Counted from the stretch's first letter, positions 1 through 8,019 are shown. The stretch: DNA of 64,000 nucleotides from Arthrobacter gandavensis (GCF_009192735.1 NZ_VTFU01000001.1:496001-560000); one strand, 5' to 3'. The notes: a model not told the origin generated them from the letters alone. Numbers and translations are program-made.

Positions 1-270
<270 letters not shown>

Positions 271-410
271 CCACCCTTCCCCCGCAGCCAACATCCCCCG
301 GGGTTTCCTTGGAGGTTTCCACTACTCCGCGGAGCCCGGGGGACTGGCAGGATGGGATAAGTTGCGTACAAAAGTTGGATACTCTCCACAAAACTTCACG
401 AAGGAGCACT

Positions 411-1160
411 ATGGGCCTGCTGGACGGCAAAGCTGCCATCGTCACCGGATCCTCACGCGGCATCGGAGCCGAGGTGGCCAAATACCTGGCTGCCGAGGGG
501 GCCGGCGTGGTGGTCAATTACCGGCAGAAGGCCCCCCGGGCCAACAAGGTGGTTGCCGGCATTGAGAACGACGGCGGCCGGGCCGTTGCCGTCGGCGCGG
601 ACCTGACGTCCGCCGAGGGTCCGGCGGCCCTGATTGCCGCCGCCACTGAGAATTTCGGCGGCCTGGATGTCCTGGTGCTGAACGCCTCGGGCGGAATGGA
701 AACCGGCGTCGAGGAAGACTATGCGCTGAAGCTCAACCGTGACGCGCAGGTCAACATGCTCACCGCGGCCCTTGAGGTCATGCCGGCCGGATCACGCGTG
801 GTTTTTGTGACCAGCCACCAGGCGCACTTCATCACCACTGTGCCCACCATGCCCGAATACGAGCCGGTGGCGCGCAGCAAGCGGGCCGGCGAGGATGCGC
901 TGCGGGACATGCTGCCGCAGCTGGAAGCCAAGGGCATCACCTTGGTGGTGGTCTCCGGAGACATGATCGAAGGCACCGTCACGGCAACATTGCTGGACCG
1001 CGCCAATCCCGGGGCCATTGAAGCCCGCCGGGTCGAGGCGGGCCGGCTGTACTCCGTGCAGGAGTTCGGCGCCGAAGTGGCCCGGATGGCCACCGCAGAC
1101 GTACCGTCCGGCCACACCGAATACGTGGGCGGCGCGGATTACCTCGGAGCCGCCGGCTAG
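411..1160 (+). CDS. SDR family oxidoreductase with atypical active site
   Basis: 249 aa. ATG at 411 is chosen because AAGGAG (401-406) sits 4 nt upstream; an earlier in-frame start would add a non-family extension. The N-terminus has the SDR cofactor motif (TGSSRGIG, residues about 12-19) and a later LVLNASGG in place of the usual NNAG. The canonical Tyr-x3-Lys is not present in that form: the region reads YEPVARSKRAGEDAL, with Lys seven positions after Tyr. It is probably an NAD(P)-binding SDR of unknown substrate, perhaps linked to the FabG upstream. The C-terminus gives no further clue. The stop codon lies in a GCCGGCTRG repeat. Confidence 0.8.
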   Translation: MGLLDGKAAIVTGSSRGIGAEVAKYLAAEGAGVVVNYRQKAPRANKVVAGIENDGGRAVAVGADLTSAEGPAALIAAATENFGGLDVLVLNASGGMETGVEEDYALKLNRDAQVNMLTAALEVMPAGSRVVFVTSHQAHFITTVPTMPEYEPVARSKRAGEDALRDMLPQLEAKGITLVVVSGDMIEGTVTATLLDRANPGAIEARRVEAGRLYSVQEFGAEVARMATADVPSGHTEYVGGADYLGAAG

Positions 1161-1200
1161 CCTGCCGGCTGGCTCCTTACAGCTGGCTCCCGCCGGCTGG
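1151..1200. repeat. Short repeats across the SDR stop codon
   Basis: CGCCGGCTAG (1151-1160, containing the TAG stop), TGCCGGCTGG (1163-1172) and CGCCGGCTGG (1191-1200) are near-identical 10-mers, with a partial copy AGCTGGCTCC (1181-1190) between them. They resemble a degenerate tandem duplication of the gene's end. Confidence 0.55.
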
Positions 1201-1225
1201 CCCGCCCGGTGCGCCGGACGGGCCA
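1198..1225. terminator. Bidirectional hairpin between converging SDR and serB
   Basis: GGCCCG (1199-1204) and CCGG (1206-1209) pair with CCGG (1214-1217) and CGGGCC (1219-1224), with one C/A mismatch and a TGCG loop; T1198-A1225 extends the stem. No T-tract is visible. Its position between convergent genes suggests a shared terminator. Confidence 0.5.
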
Positions 1226-1234
1226 ACCGGGGGC

Positions 1235-2182
1235 CTACAGCTTCACGAAGTGCTGCACCACGTCCAGGTTGGGCAGGTTCAGCACGGCATCAGCGGCGGC
1301 CTGCACTGCCGGCTTGGCGTTGAACGCCACGCCCAGTGCGGCCGCCGCAAGCATGTCCAGGTCATTGGCGCCGTCGCCCACGGCAATGGTGTGGCGTTCC
1401 TCGATGCCCAGTCCCGCGGCCCACTCGCGCAGCGCCCGGGCCTTGGCGGCGCGGTCCACCACGGGGCCCTCCACGGTGCCCGTCAACACCCCGTCGGCAA
1501 TGCCCAGCAGGTTGGCCCTGGCATGGGTCAGCTGCAGGCGCGCGGCCAGCGGATCCAGCACCTGGCTGAAGCCGCCGGAGACCACCGCCACTGCGTGCCC
1601 GGCTGCGAGGAACTCCTTGACCAGCGCCTCCGCACCGTCGGACAGTTCGATGCGCGCCCCCACTTCATCGATCACGGAGACCGGCAGGCCGGCCAGCGCC
1701 CGAACACGCTGGTGGAGGCTCTGGGTGAAGTCGAGCTCGCCGCGCATCGCCGCCTCGGTGACGGCAGCCACCTCCGTCTCCCGTCCGGCGTGCGCCGCCA
1801 GCAGCTCGATGACCTCCTGCTTGATCAGTGTGGAGTCCACATCCATGACCAGCAGTTTGCGGCCGGGCTCCAGCAGCGACGACGGCACGACGGCGGTCTG
1901 TGCGCCCTCGGCTGCATCTCCCAGGGCGGCCGCTGCCGCGGTGACCGCCATCCGCAGCGTCTGGATTCCGCCGTCGTACCCCACCACCAGCTTGGTGACC
2001 GCATAACCGTCACCGCTTGCGTTCTCCAATTCAAGGATGCTGCCGCCCACCGTGCGCACCGCCTGCTGGACGGCGGAAAGGCAGGCGTCGGGCAGGGTCC
2101 GGCCGTAGCTGACCACGCCGTATTCCGGCAGGGGACCGGGCTGGGCGGAGACAGGGCTTTCCGGGGTGTTCTGGGCGGGCAT
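1235..2182 (-). CDS. serB: Phosphoserine phosphatase SerB
   Basis: 315 aa, HAD superfamily; removes phosphate from phosphoserine in the last step of serine biosynthesis. An N-terminal ACT-like region of about 100 residues is followed by the HAD core. Motif I is DVDSTLI (nucleophile Asp about 114, acid/base Asp about 116), then the SerB-typical KQEVIELLA, motif II VVSGGFSQV, and the metal-binding GDGANDLDML. At 315 residues it is shorter than mycobacterial SerB2, which has two ACT domains. ATG at 2182 is preferred over an upstream GTG (2236), whose extra 18 residues look non-homologous. No clear ribosome binding site is seen. It diverges from the ABC ATPase gene with a 141-bp gap. Confidence 0.92.
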   Translation of the reverse strand: MPAQNTPESPVSAQPGPLPEYGVVSYGRTLPDACLSAVQQAVRTVGGSILELENASGDGYAVTKLVVGYDGGIQTLRMAVTAAAAALGDAAEGAQTAVVPSSLLEPGRKLLVMDVDSTLIKQEVIELLAAHAGRETEVAAVTEAAMRGELDFTQSLHQRVRALAGLPVSVIDEVGARIELSDGAEALVKEFLAAGHAVAVVSGGFSQVLDPLAARLQLTHARANLLGIADGVLTGTVEGPVVDRAAKARALREWAAGLGIEERHTIAVGDGANDLDMLAAAALGVAFNAKPAVQAAADAVLNLPNLDVVQHFVKL

Positions 2183-2323
2183 CGCTATCCGTTTCTTAGG
2201 GAGGAAGGTTGGAGCTGCGGGCCTGGCGCTGCCCACCGGGGCAGCCCGGACAGAGTAAGTGTCCGGAACGCCGCGGCGCCGCGTTTAGCCATCGGCCCTT
2301 TCTTTAGCCTAATGTCTAGTGCT

Positions 2324-3109
2324 ATGAGTGATGTTCTTGAATTTGCCGCCGTGAGTGTCGTTCGCGGCGGCAAGACCCTGTTGGATGCCGTTGACTGGCA
2401 GGTCAAGGAGGGGGAGCGCTGGGTCATCATGGGACCCAACGGCGCGGGGAAAACCACTCTGCTGCAGATCGCCGGCGGCCGCATGCACCCCACCCGCGGC
2501 GTCGCCGGAATCCTTGAGGAAGTCCTCGGAGCCGTTGACGTTTTTGAACTGCGCCCGCGGATCGGCCTGGCTTCGGCGGCCCTCGCAAACCAGATTCCGG
2601 AACACGAAACCGTGCTCAACGTGGTCCTCACCGCCTCCTACGGAATGACCGGCCGGTGGCGCGAAAAGTACGAGAAGCTCGACGAGCGCCGTGCCTTCCG
2701 ACTGCTCCACGATTGGGGCATGTCCACCTTCATGAACCGCAGCTTTGCGTCCCTCAGCGAGGGAGAACGCAAGCGGGTGCAGATTGCCCGTGCCCTGATG
2801 ACCGACCCGGAACTGCTGTTGCTGGACGAGCCCGCCGCCGGACTGGACCTTGCCGGCCGCGAGGACCTGGTCGCCCGTCTGGCCGACCTGGCCCGCGACG
2901 AGGAAGCTCCCGCGATGGTCCTGGTTACCCACCACCTGGAAGAAGTGCCGCCGGGCTTCACGCATGCCCTGCTGCTGCGCGACGGCGGAGTGGTTGCATC
3001 CGGGCCGATCGAGGGCGTCTTCACCGAAGAAAACCTCAGCGCGGCCTTCGACCTGGCGCTTGACGTGCAGCACGACGGCGGACGCTGGTCCGCCACTGCA
3101 CGCCGCTGA
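2324..3109 (+). CDS. Solitary ABC transporter ATP-binding protein
   Basis: 261 aa from ATG 2324; an in-frame ATG at 2312 would add four residues. One complete nucleotide-binding domain: Walker A GPNGAGKT (residues about 35-42), signature LSEGERKRVQIARAL (SEGE instead of SGGE), Walker B ELLLLDEPAAGLD, and the switch His in VTHHLEE. No permease or binding protein is adjacent, so the partner and substrate are unknown; it may serve a permease elsewhere or act as a soluble ABC ATPase. A TAATGT hexamer (2309-2314) lies 9 nt before the chosen ATG, so the transcript may have almost no leader. Confidence 0.85.
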   Translation: MSDVLEFAAVSVVRGGKTLLDAVDWQVKEGERWVIMGPNGAGKTTLLQIAGGRMHPTRGVAGILEEVLGAVDVFELRPRIGLASAALANQIPEHETVLNVVLTASYGMTGRWREKYEKLDERRAFRLLHDWGMSTFMNRSFASLSEGERKRVQIARALMTDPELLLLDEPAAGLDLAGREDLVARLADLARDEEAPAMVLVTHHLEEVPPGFTHALLLRDGGVVASGPIEGVFTEENLSAAFDLALDVQHDGGRWSATARR

Positions 3110-3132
3110 CCTCCGCCTGACAGAACATCCCG

Positions 3133-3948
3133 GTGGACCTGTTCCATGGCGCCCTGGTATTGGTCGCCGGACTGTGAGCGGGAACGATCAACGCCGTCGT
3201 CGGCTCCGGCACGCTGGTAACCTTCCCTGTTCTCGTAGCGCTGGGCTATGCCCCGGTGGCCGCCACCATCTCCAATGCCATGGGGCTGATCGCCGGGAAC
3301 CTTGCCGGTTCCTGGGGGTACCGCAGGGAACTGGCCGGACTTAAAACCACCCTGCTGAAATTGCTGCCGGCCTCCGTCCTGGGCGGCATCACCGGTGCTG
3401 CGCTGCTGCTCCACCTGCCGGAGTCCGTCTTCGGCACCGTGGCTCCGTACCTGGTTGTGGTGGCGCTGCTGTTTGTTGTTTTCCAGCCGAAACTCCAGGC
3501 TTGGGTTCGCCGGCGGGCGGAACTGCCAGGGCAGGTGCCCGCGGTGGCGGGAGGACCGGCAATGCCGGCGGTTCCGGCCAAGCCGCCCCGCCGCCAGAGT
3601 GTGATTCTTGTCATCCTGATCTACCTGGCCGGGGTCTACGGAGGCTACTTTGTCGCGGCGCAGGGAATCCTGCTGGTGGGGATCCTGGGCATTTTCCTGC
3701 ACGGCAGCATCCAGAATGCCAATGCGATGAAGAACATCCTGGTGCTGGGCGTGAACATTGTTGCCGCGGTTTCCTACCTGATTTTTGCCTTTGACCGGAT
3801 CGTGTGGCCCGTGGTGGCGCTCATTGCGGTCAGCTCACTGATCGGAGGGTTCCTGGGTGCCGCCGTCGGCCGCAGGCTCTCCCCGGTGGTGCTGCGGACC
3901 GTCATTGTGCTGCTCGGACTGCTCGCCCTGTGGAATATGGTGTTCTAA
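3133..3948 (+). pseudogene. TauE/SafE-family permease interrupted by an in-frame TGA
   Basis: Reading from GTG 3133, the frame gives VDLFHGALVLVAGL, then TGA at 3175-3177, then AGTINAVVGSGTLVTFP in the same frame and a full membrane protein to the TAA at 3948. The residues on both sides belong to the first conserved helix of the TauE/SafE (anion or organosulfur exporter) family, so the stop falls inside a conserved block. The next in-frame start after the TGA is GTG 3256, which would lose that helix and its GSGT motif. Without the stop the product is about 271 aa with several hydrophobic helices. Either a recent nonsense mutation, a sequencing error, or read-through. An in-frame stop at 3118-3120 rules out a longer upstream start. 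The RNA methyltransferase gene begins on the next base after the TAA. Confidence 0.8.
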
Positions 3949-4767
3949 GTGACCCTTCACCCTTTAACTTCAGCGGCCGACCCGCGCGTGGCTGACTACA
4001 CCGGCCTGACAGACACCGCCCTGCGGCGCCGGCGAGAGCCCGAGGAAGGCATGTACATTGCCGAGTCCTCGAAAGTGCTTCGCCGGGCGCTGGACGCGGG
4101 GCACCGGCCCCGGTCCTTTTTCCTTGCTGAAAAGTGGATTCCGGATCTCCAGGATCTTCTGGACCGGTATCCGGAGGTGCCCGCCTATGTGGGACCGGCA
4201 GACATTCTGGAGGAAATCACCGGTTTCCACCTGCACCGCGGCGCACTGGCGGCCATGGAACGCCCGGCCCCGCTGGAGCTGGCGCCCCTGCTCGCCTCGG
4301 CACGGCGGGTGGCCGTGCTCGAAGACATTGTGGACCACACCAACATTGGCGCCATCTTCCGCTCAGCCGCAGCACTGCAGGTGGACGCGGTCCTGGTTAG
4401 TCCCCGCTGCGCGGACCCGCTGTACCGCAGGGCCATCCGGGTCAGCATGGGCGCCGTCTTCCAGGTGCCCTGGGTGCGTCTGACGGAGTGGCCCGGCCAG
4501 CTCCAGGCCCTCCGTGACGCCGGTTTTGTTACCGCCGCCCTTGCCCTGACCGAGGATTCAATCACCCTGGACGGGCTGAGCGGCCGGCGGGACGAGCGCC
4601 TGGCCCTGGTGCTGGGCACCGAGGGCGACGGCCTGGCAGTGGACACCCTTGCCGCCGTCGACCTCACCGTGCGCATCCCGATGAGTGGTGGAGTTGACTC
4701 CCTGAACGTAGCGGCTGCAAGTGCCGTGGCCTTTTGGGAGTGCAGGCCGCCAGCTCAGAGCAGGTAG
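3949..4767 (+). CDS. TrmH/SpoU-family RNA methyltransferase
   Basis: 272 aa. The C-terminal half has the SPOUT knot motifs: NIGAIFRSAAALQVDAVL (motif 1), LVLGTEGDGL (motif 2) and IPMSGGVDSLNVAAASAVA (motif 3), which bind SAM in 2'-O-ribose methylases of tRNA or rRNA. The N-terminal part (YIAESSKVLRRALDAG) resembles the substrate-binding domain of this family. The exact target nucleotide cannot be read from sequence. Its GTG start is immediately adjacent to the TAA of the TauE-like gene, which suggests translational coupling; a premature stop upstream could therefore reduce its expression. Confidence 0.88.
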   Translation: MTLHPLTSAADPRVADYTGLTDTALRRRREPEEGMYIAESSKVLRRALDAGHRPRSFFLAEKWIPDLQDLLDRYPEVPAYVGPADILEEITGFHLHRGALAAMERPAPLELAPLLASARRVAVLEDIVDHTNIGAIFRSAAALQVDAVLVSPRCADPLYRRAIRVSMGAVFQVPWVRLTEWPGQLQALRDAGFVTAALALTEDSITLDGLSGRRDERLALVLGTEGDGLAVDTLAAVDLTVRIPMSGGVDSLNVAAASAVAFWECRPPAQSR

Positions 4768-4854
4768 GCGCCCCCCCCGCCGCGCTCGTTGCCCGCAGGC
4801 GCGTGAGAAAAAGCACGCACAAAATCCCTTGCAGGCGCAGTGCCCGGTCCCTTA

Positions 4855-4945
4855 TCTATATGTACGGAGCATCGCACCGATGGGTGAAAGCCCCGATGCG
4901 GCGCCAGGCTGGGGACCCGGAATCTGACCGGTCCGTTGGCAGCCG
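4855..4945 (+). promoter_or_regulatory. AT-rich -10 region and structured 5' leader of the SipW-type cluster
   Basis: An AT-rich TATCTATAT (4855-4863) is a plausible -10 region in an otherwise GC-rich spacer. The transcript would then start directly at a hairpin: GCATCG (4869-4874) pairs with CGATGC (4894-4899), and inside it GGGT-GAAA-GCCC (4882-4893) forms a short stem with a GAAA (GNRA-type) tetraloop; CACC (4875-4878) could pair instead with GGTG (4882-4885). CTGGGGACCCGG follows. The ATG of the first gene is about 100 nt further on. It looks like an RNA regulatory leader, but I cannot match it to a known riboswitch class. Confidence 0.4.
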
Positions 4946-5003
4946 CGGTGCGGCGCAGCCACAAATGTGTTTCGTGTATTGAGCGTTCCAAGGGAGCGCC
5001 TCG

Positions 5004-5459
5004 ATGATGGAGGACAATGTGACTTCTGCCAACACCAACACCAACAGCAACACCAACAAGTCGAACAAGACCCGCAAGGCCGCAGCTCTCGGTCTCGCCG
5101 TCCTCGCTATCGGCGGTTTGACCCTGGCTTCCGCAGCCCAGCTGAACATGGGCACCGGGAGCTTGGGCGCAGGGACAACAGTCGTCGCCAGCTGCCAGCC
5201 TGAGGGCCAGCCGATTGGCGTTGATTTCGAGAGCAGCTTTGTAGCCACCGACGGGGAATACAAGGCGACCAGCCTCAACCTGACGTCCATTGCCGACGCC
5301 TGCAACGGCTTGGACTACAAGGTGACCGTCACTGACAGCAGCGGGAACGCCCTTGGCCAGGAAGCAACCGGGAAAGTCGCCGGCACTTCTCTGAATGTTC
5401 CGCTGCGGGATGTTTCGGCCGAAGACATCAGCAACGTTGCGGTAGTTATCAACTCCTAG
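5004..5459 (+). CDS. Exported protein with SipW-dependent-type signal (TasA-like family)
   Basis: 151 aa. N-terminus is an Asn/Thr-rich stretch, then NKTRKAAALGLAVLAIGG, a basic patch plus hydrophobic helix ending LASAAQLNMG, typical of the alternate signal peptides cut by SipW-type peptidases. The mature part is small, with two Cys (SCQPEG and DACNGLDY) that could form a disulfide, and shows beta-rich alternation. ATG 5004 has AAGGGAG (4990-4996) 7 nt upstream; GTG 5019 with GGAGGA (5009-5014) is an alternative. The next gene is a dedicated signal peptidase. Its body aligns with the first domain of the protein at 6089. Likely a secreted surface or fibre component by analogy; function not shown. 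Confidence 0.75.
   Translation: MMEDNVTSANTNTNSNTNKSNKTRKAAALGLAVLAIGGLTLASAAQLNMGTGSLGAGTTVVASCQPEGQPIGVDFESSFVATDGEYKATSLNLTSIADACNGLDYKVTVTDSSGNALGQEATGKVAGTSLNVPLRDVSAEDISNVAVVINS
5031..5060 (+). repeat. AACACC-type hexanucleotide repeats in the signal region
   Basis: Five consecutive 6-mers (AACACC, AACACC, AACAGC, AACACC, AACAAG) encode the Asn-Thr run before the signal helix. Unit gain or loss by slippage would keep the frame and change only the n-region length. Confidence 0.7.
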
Positions 5460-5471
5460 CGGAGGGTGACC

Positions 5472-6092
5472 GTGCGTATCCACCGTCACCGGCCGTTCGC
5501 CGGCGTGCCACGGGCACGCCGGCTCCGGCCGTTCTTGCAGAGCCTGATTGTGCTTGCCCTCCTCGCAGGACTGGGGTACCTCTTCTGGCCCTCGTCGTTG
5601 GGCGGATGCAGCACCCTAACGATCGTTTCCGGTCATTCCATGGACCCCACCTATGCCACAGGTGACCTGGTGTGGTCGCGTTGCGGCGATCCCGCCGTCG
5701 GCGATGTTGTGGTCTACACGCCGTCGGATGCCGGCGGCGCCAGGGTGATCCACCGGATCATCGGCGGCAACGGCACGGACGGCTGGATCCTGCAGGGCGA
5801 CAACAACGACTTCTTGGATCCGTGGCACCCGGACAATTCGGAAATTCTGGGCATTGCCACCGTGCACATCCCCGGGCTGGGCAGCATCCTGTACGGCCTG
5901 GGGAACACGTGGGTTTGGGCTTCGCTGCTGATCATCGCAGCGGCAATCTACCTCTGGCCCGAGCCGGCGCCCAGCGGAGCCGATTCTTCGAAAAAACCTG
6001 ACCCATCAGGGGATACCTTGCCCCCGGAGGATACCCTGCCCCCGGAGTCCCCGCAGGCGGTCGACGATGAAATGAAAGGAGCACTGCTGTGA
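5472..6092 (+). CDS. S26 signal peptidase, SipW/ER type
   Basis: 206 aa from GTG 5472; GGAGG at 5461-5465 is 6 nt away, whereas GTG 5466 abuts it and is unlikely. After a basic N-terminus comes one transmembrane helix (LIVLALLAGLGYLFW), then the nucleophile motif SGHSMDPT (Ser about 56). The general base position reads VIHRIIGG: a His (about 94) where eubacterial LepB has Lys, the mark of the SipW/endoplasmic-reticulum subfamily. ILQGDNND is the third conserved box. A second helix (WVWASLLIIAAAIYLW) sits near the C-terminus, followed by a repeated DTLPPE tail. It probably processes the two neighbouring exported proteins, whose genes it lies between. Confidence 0.9.
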   Translation: MRIHRHRPFAGVPRARRLRPFLQSLIVLALLAGLGYLFWPSSLGGCSTLTIVSGHSMDPTYATGDLVWSRCGDPAVGDVVVYTPSDAGGARVIHRIIGGNGTDGWILQGDNNDFLDPWHPDNSEILGIATVHIPGLGSILYGLGNTWVWASLLIIAAAIYLWPEPAPSGADSSKKPDPSGDTLPPEDTLPPESPQAVDDEMKGALL

Positions 6093-6943
6093 ACGGATAC
6101 CGCCCGGCTGCAGCGAAGTCCCGGTTCGGGCCGCTGTTGTTAGCGGCAGTCCTTGCCGTGCTGGCGATGCTCCCTGCTTTGACGGCGGCCCCGGGTGCAG
6201 CTGCCCGGCTTCCCCTGGAGCCGGCGAACTTCACGAGCGTCTCTGTTGCGGACAGGTGCACTGAATCCGTGCAGGCAACCCACGAGACTGCCGCCACCGG
6301 AAAAGTCACCACGGTTACGGTGTCGGGGCTGGGAGCGGCATGCGGCGGACGGGATCTCGAACTGACCCTGTACGGAGCGCGCGGCGAGGCCTTGACCAGC
6401 GGAAGGGCGCCGGTGGCAACAGGGACCGGTGAATCAATGACCGTAACCGTTCCGGCCTACACTCCGGCTGAGGTTGCCGGGATAGCCGTCACGGTCGGAA
6501 CCTGGGGTGTTCCGGCAACGTGGTCCTATACCTTCCCCGTGGAAAAGCCGTTGGCGAACTGCACGGTCCTCAACGACCCGACAGGGGCCAAGACCTGCGA
6601 GGTAAAGGACATCCGCGTCGATGCCTGGGGCTACCCGGACATCGACAGTTACAACCTCTATGCCACCGTGGAGAGCCCTTCCGGGGACCAGGATGTGGAG
6701 TGGGAACTCGAGATTAACCTTGCAGACCCCGAATTCAAGGTCCTCGCCAATCTTGCGGACAGCAATAATGACGTGACGTTGTCCCCGGGATGGACCTGTT
6801 CATCAATGCCGATGCTCAAGCTGCGGGGACGGGATGAAGTGAACAGCCGGTACATTGGCGGCGGTAAGACCGTTACGGTGTGGGTGCAGGGCAAGTCCGT
6901 ATCGGACCAGGCCGAAGGCGGTAACCTCTTCAACTGCTCCTGA
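6089..6943 (+). CDS. Secreted protein of the SipW-type cluster
   Basis: 284 aa. GTG 6089 overlaps the peptidase stop (GTGA) and follows AAAGGAG (6074-6080), so it is translationally coupled. The N-terminus has a basic stretch and a hydrophobic helix (PLLLAAVLAVLAMLPALTAA). Residues about 55-140 repeat the pattern of the protein at 5004: a Cys, then AACGGRDLELTLYGARGEAL against DACNGLDYKVTVTDSSGNAL, then GTGESMTVTVP and a VAGIAVTV ending. The second half (ANCTVLND, KTCEVKDI, WTCSSMPM, FNCS) adds four or more Cys and matches no family I know. There is no anchor helix or LPXTG sorting motif. Confidence 0.7.
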   Translation: MNGYRPAAAKSRFGPLLLAAVLAVLAMLPALTAAPGAAARLPLEPANFTSVSVADRCTESVQATHETAATGKVTTVTVSGLGAACGGRDLELTLYGARGEALTSGRAPVATGTGESMTVTVPAYTPAEVAGIAVTVGTWGVPATWSYTFPVEKPLANCTVLNDPTGAKTCEVKDIRVDAWGYPDIDSYNLYATVESPSGDQDVEWELEINLADPEFKVLANLADSNNDVTLSPGWTCSSMPMLKLRGRDEVNSRYIGGGKTVTVWVQGKSVSDQAEGGNLFNCS

Positions 6944-7089
6944 TGCCAGCCGGGCGCGCTGAAACTCAGGCCTGCAGGCAACTGGCCTCCGGATTTCAAC
7001 AACCGGCGGAGTTCCCTTACCCTCGGCTGGGTTTAGTGCAACACTTGCGGCGTCACTGCTAATCCTCCGCATATCGTTCTGGGGCCGCC

Positions 7090-8019
7090 ATGCGAACACG
7101 TCACAGCCGGAATCCGCCGAGCCGGCCTTTGTCCGGTGCGGATTTCCGGACCGGTTCCCGGCCTGCCCGGAAGGCCGTCCGGGCAGCCGCCGCGGCATTG
7201 GCCGGCGTGGTGATGCTTTCCATGGCTGCCTGCGGACCCACGGCGGAGCAGCTGAACGCACGGGAAAGCGTCACCAGTCCCGCCTCTATCCCACAGGCAC
7301 CCACACCACGCCCGGTTGTGCCCACACCTGATGCGCCGGCCACACCAAGCCCGGAACCGCCGCCAACACCGGAACCCATGAAGGTGGGTGTCAGCGGCAG
7401 CCAGGCAGGCATGGCACAGCCGGTCCAGGACGCCTGCCAGTTCCTGCTGAGGCGGGATGTGGCGCCCCTGCCGGCGGAAGAGGCCGCAGCATGCGTACGC
7501 GCCGCCATGACCGCCGGAGGCGGAGCAACCCAAACCTTGGAAACGGCGTCCAGCTGGCTCCCGCCGGGCACGCACACGGTGGAATTCACCACCGCACCTG
7601 AGTTCTCCATGACGCTGGCCAACGAGGACCTTGATCTGCAGATCACCGCGGGCGCCGCCGGCGGCAGCGTCGACACCGGAAGCGGGCGGATCGCCGCGGT
7701 TCCCGGCGGCACTCCGGAGGAAGCCTATGCGGCGGTGCTGGCCTCAGCGGCGGAACTGACCGTGAACCCGGAACGGGTGGCCGAACTGCTCACTGGATCC
7801 GCGCCACTGAGCGTGGACTACGCGGCCGTGCTTAACGGCGCCGCCAGAACCAAGATCAGCGGTGTCCGGCTGGAGGACGCCAACACTGATGACATGATGC
7901 CCACGGGACTGACGCTGTGGCTGGACGACTATTACCGGCCGGTGCGGTTTGAACTCACCGGGCGCGCCCGGGGCATCACCTCCAGCATCACTGCGGTCAA
8001 CAGCAGCTGGGCACAGTGA
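7090..8019 (+). CDS. Predicted lipoprotein of unknown function
   Basis: 309 aa. Basic n-region (RPARKAVRAAA), hydrophobic helix and lipobox LSMAAC (Cys about 48) predict lipidation at the outer face of the membrane. Next is a Pro-rich linker (TPRPVVPTPDAPATPSPEP), then a globular domain with ATTIC-free, beta-rich sequence; the C-terminal part (VDYAAVLNGAARTKISGV, LWLDDYYRPVRFELTG) resembles the lipoprotein fold seen in LppX/LprG-like or DUF-type mycobacterial lipoproteins, but I cannot assign it. ATG 7090 has no good ribosome binding site; TTG 7129 is a possible shorter start. It follows the SipW-type cluster by 146 bp and may be unrelated to it. Confidence 0.65.
   Translation: MRTRHSRNPPSRPLSGADFRTGSRPARKAVRAAAAALAGVVMLSMAACGPTAEQLNARESVTSPASIPQAPTPRPVVPTPDAPATPSPEPPPTPEPMKVGVSGSQAGMAQPVQDACQFLLRRDVAPLPAEEAAACVRAAMTAGGGATQTLETASSWLPPGTHTVEFTTAPEFSMTLANEDLDLQITAGAAGGSVDTGSGRIAAVPGGTPEEAYAAVLASAAELTVNPERVAELLTGSAPLSVDYAAVLNGAARTKISGVRLEDANTDDMMPTGLTLWLDDYYRPVRFELTGRARGITSSITAVNSSWAQ

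Noticed and set aside
1250-2323. A long open frame joined in front of the ABC ATPase gene
   Set aside because: It is antisense to serB, has no family resemblance, and is explained by high GC; the ATPase domain begins normally at 2324.
3175-3177. Selenocysteine recoding of the TauE TGA
   Set aside because: No SECIS-like hairpin is obvious directly after the TGA, and TauE proteins do not carry Sec at this place.
4855-4945. Known riboswitch (c-di-GMP-I, ydaO, cobalamin, SAM-IV)
   Set aside because: None of the conserved cores I know of these classes is present; kept only as an unassigned structured leader.
6013-6051. DTLPPE repeat in the signal peptidase tail as a sorting signal
   Set aside because: It is a simple in-frame duplication in a likely disordered tail; LPPE is not LPXTG and no sortase is nearby.
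7090-8019. Lipoprotein as a fourth member of the SipW-type module
   Set aside because: It has a normal lipobox, no shared domain with the two exported proteins and a 146-bp gap.
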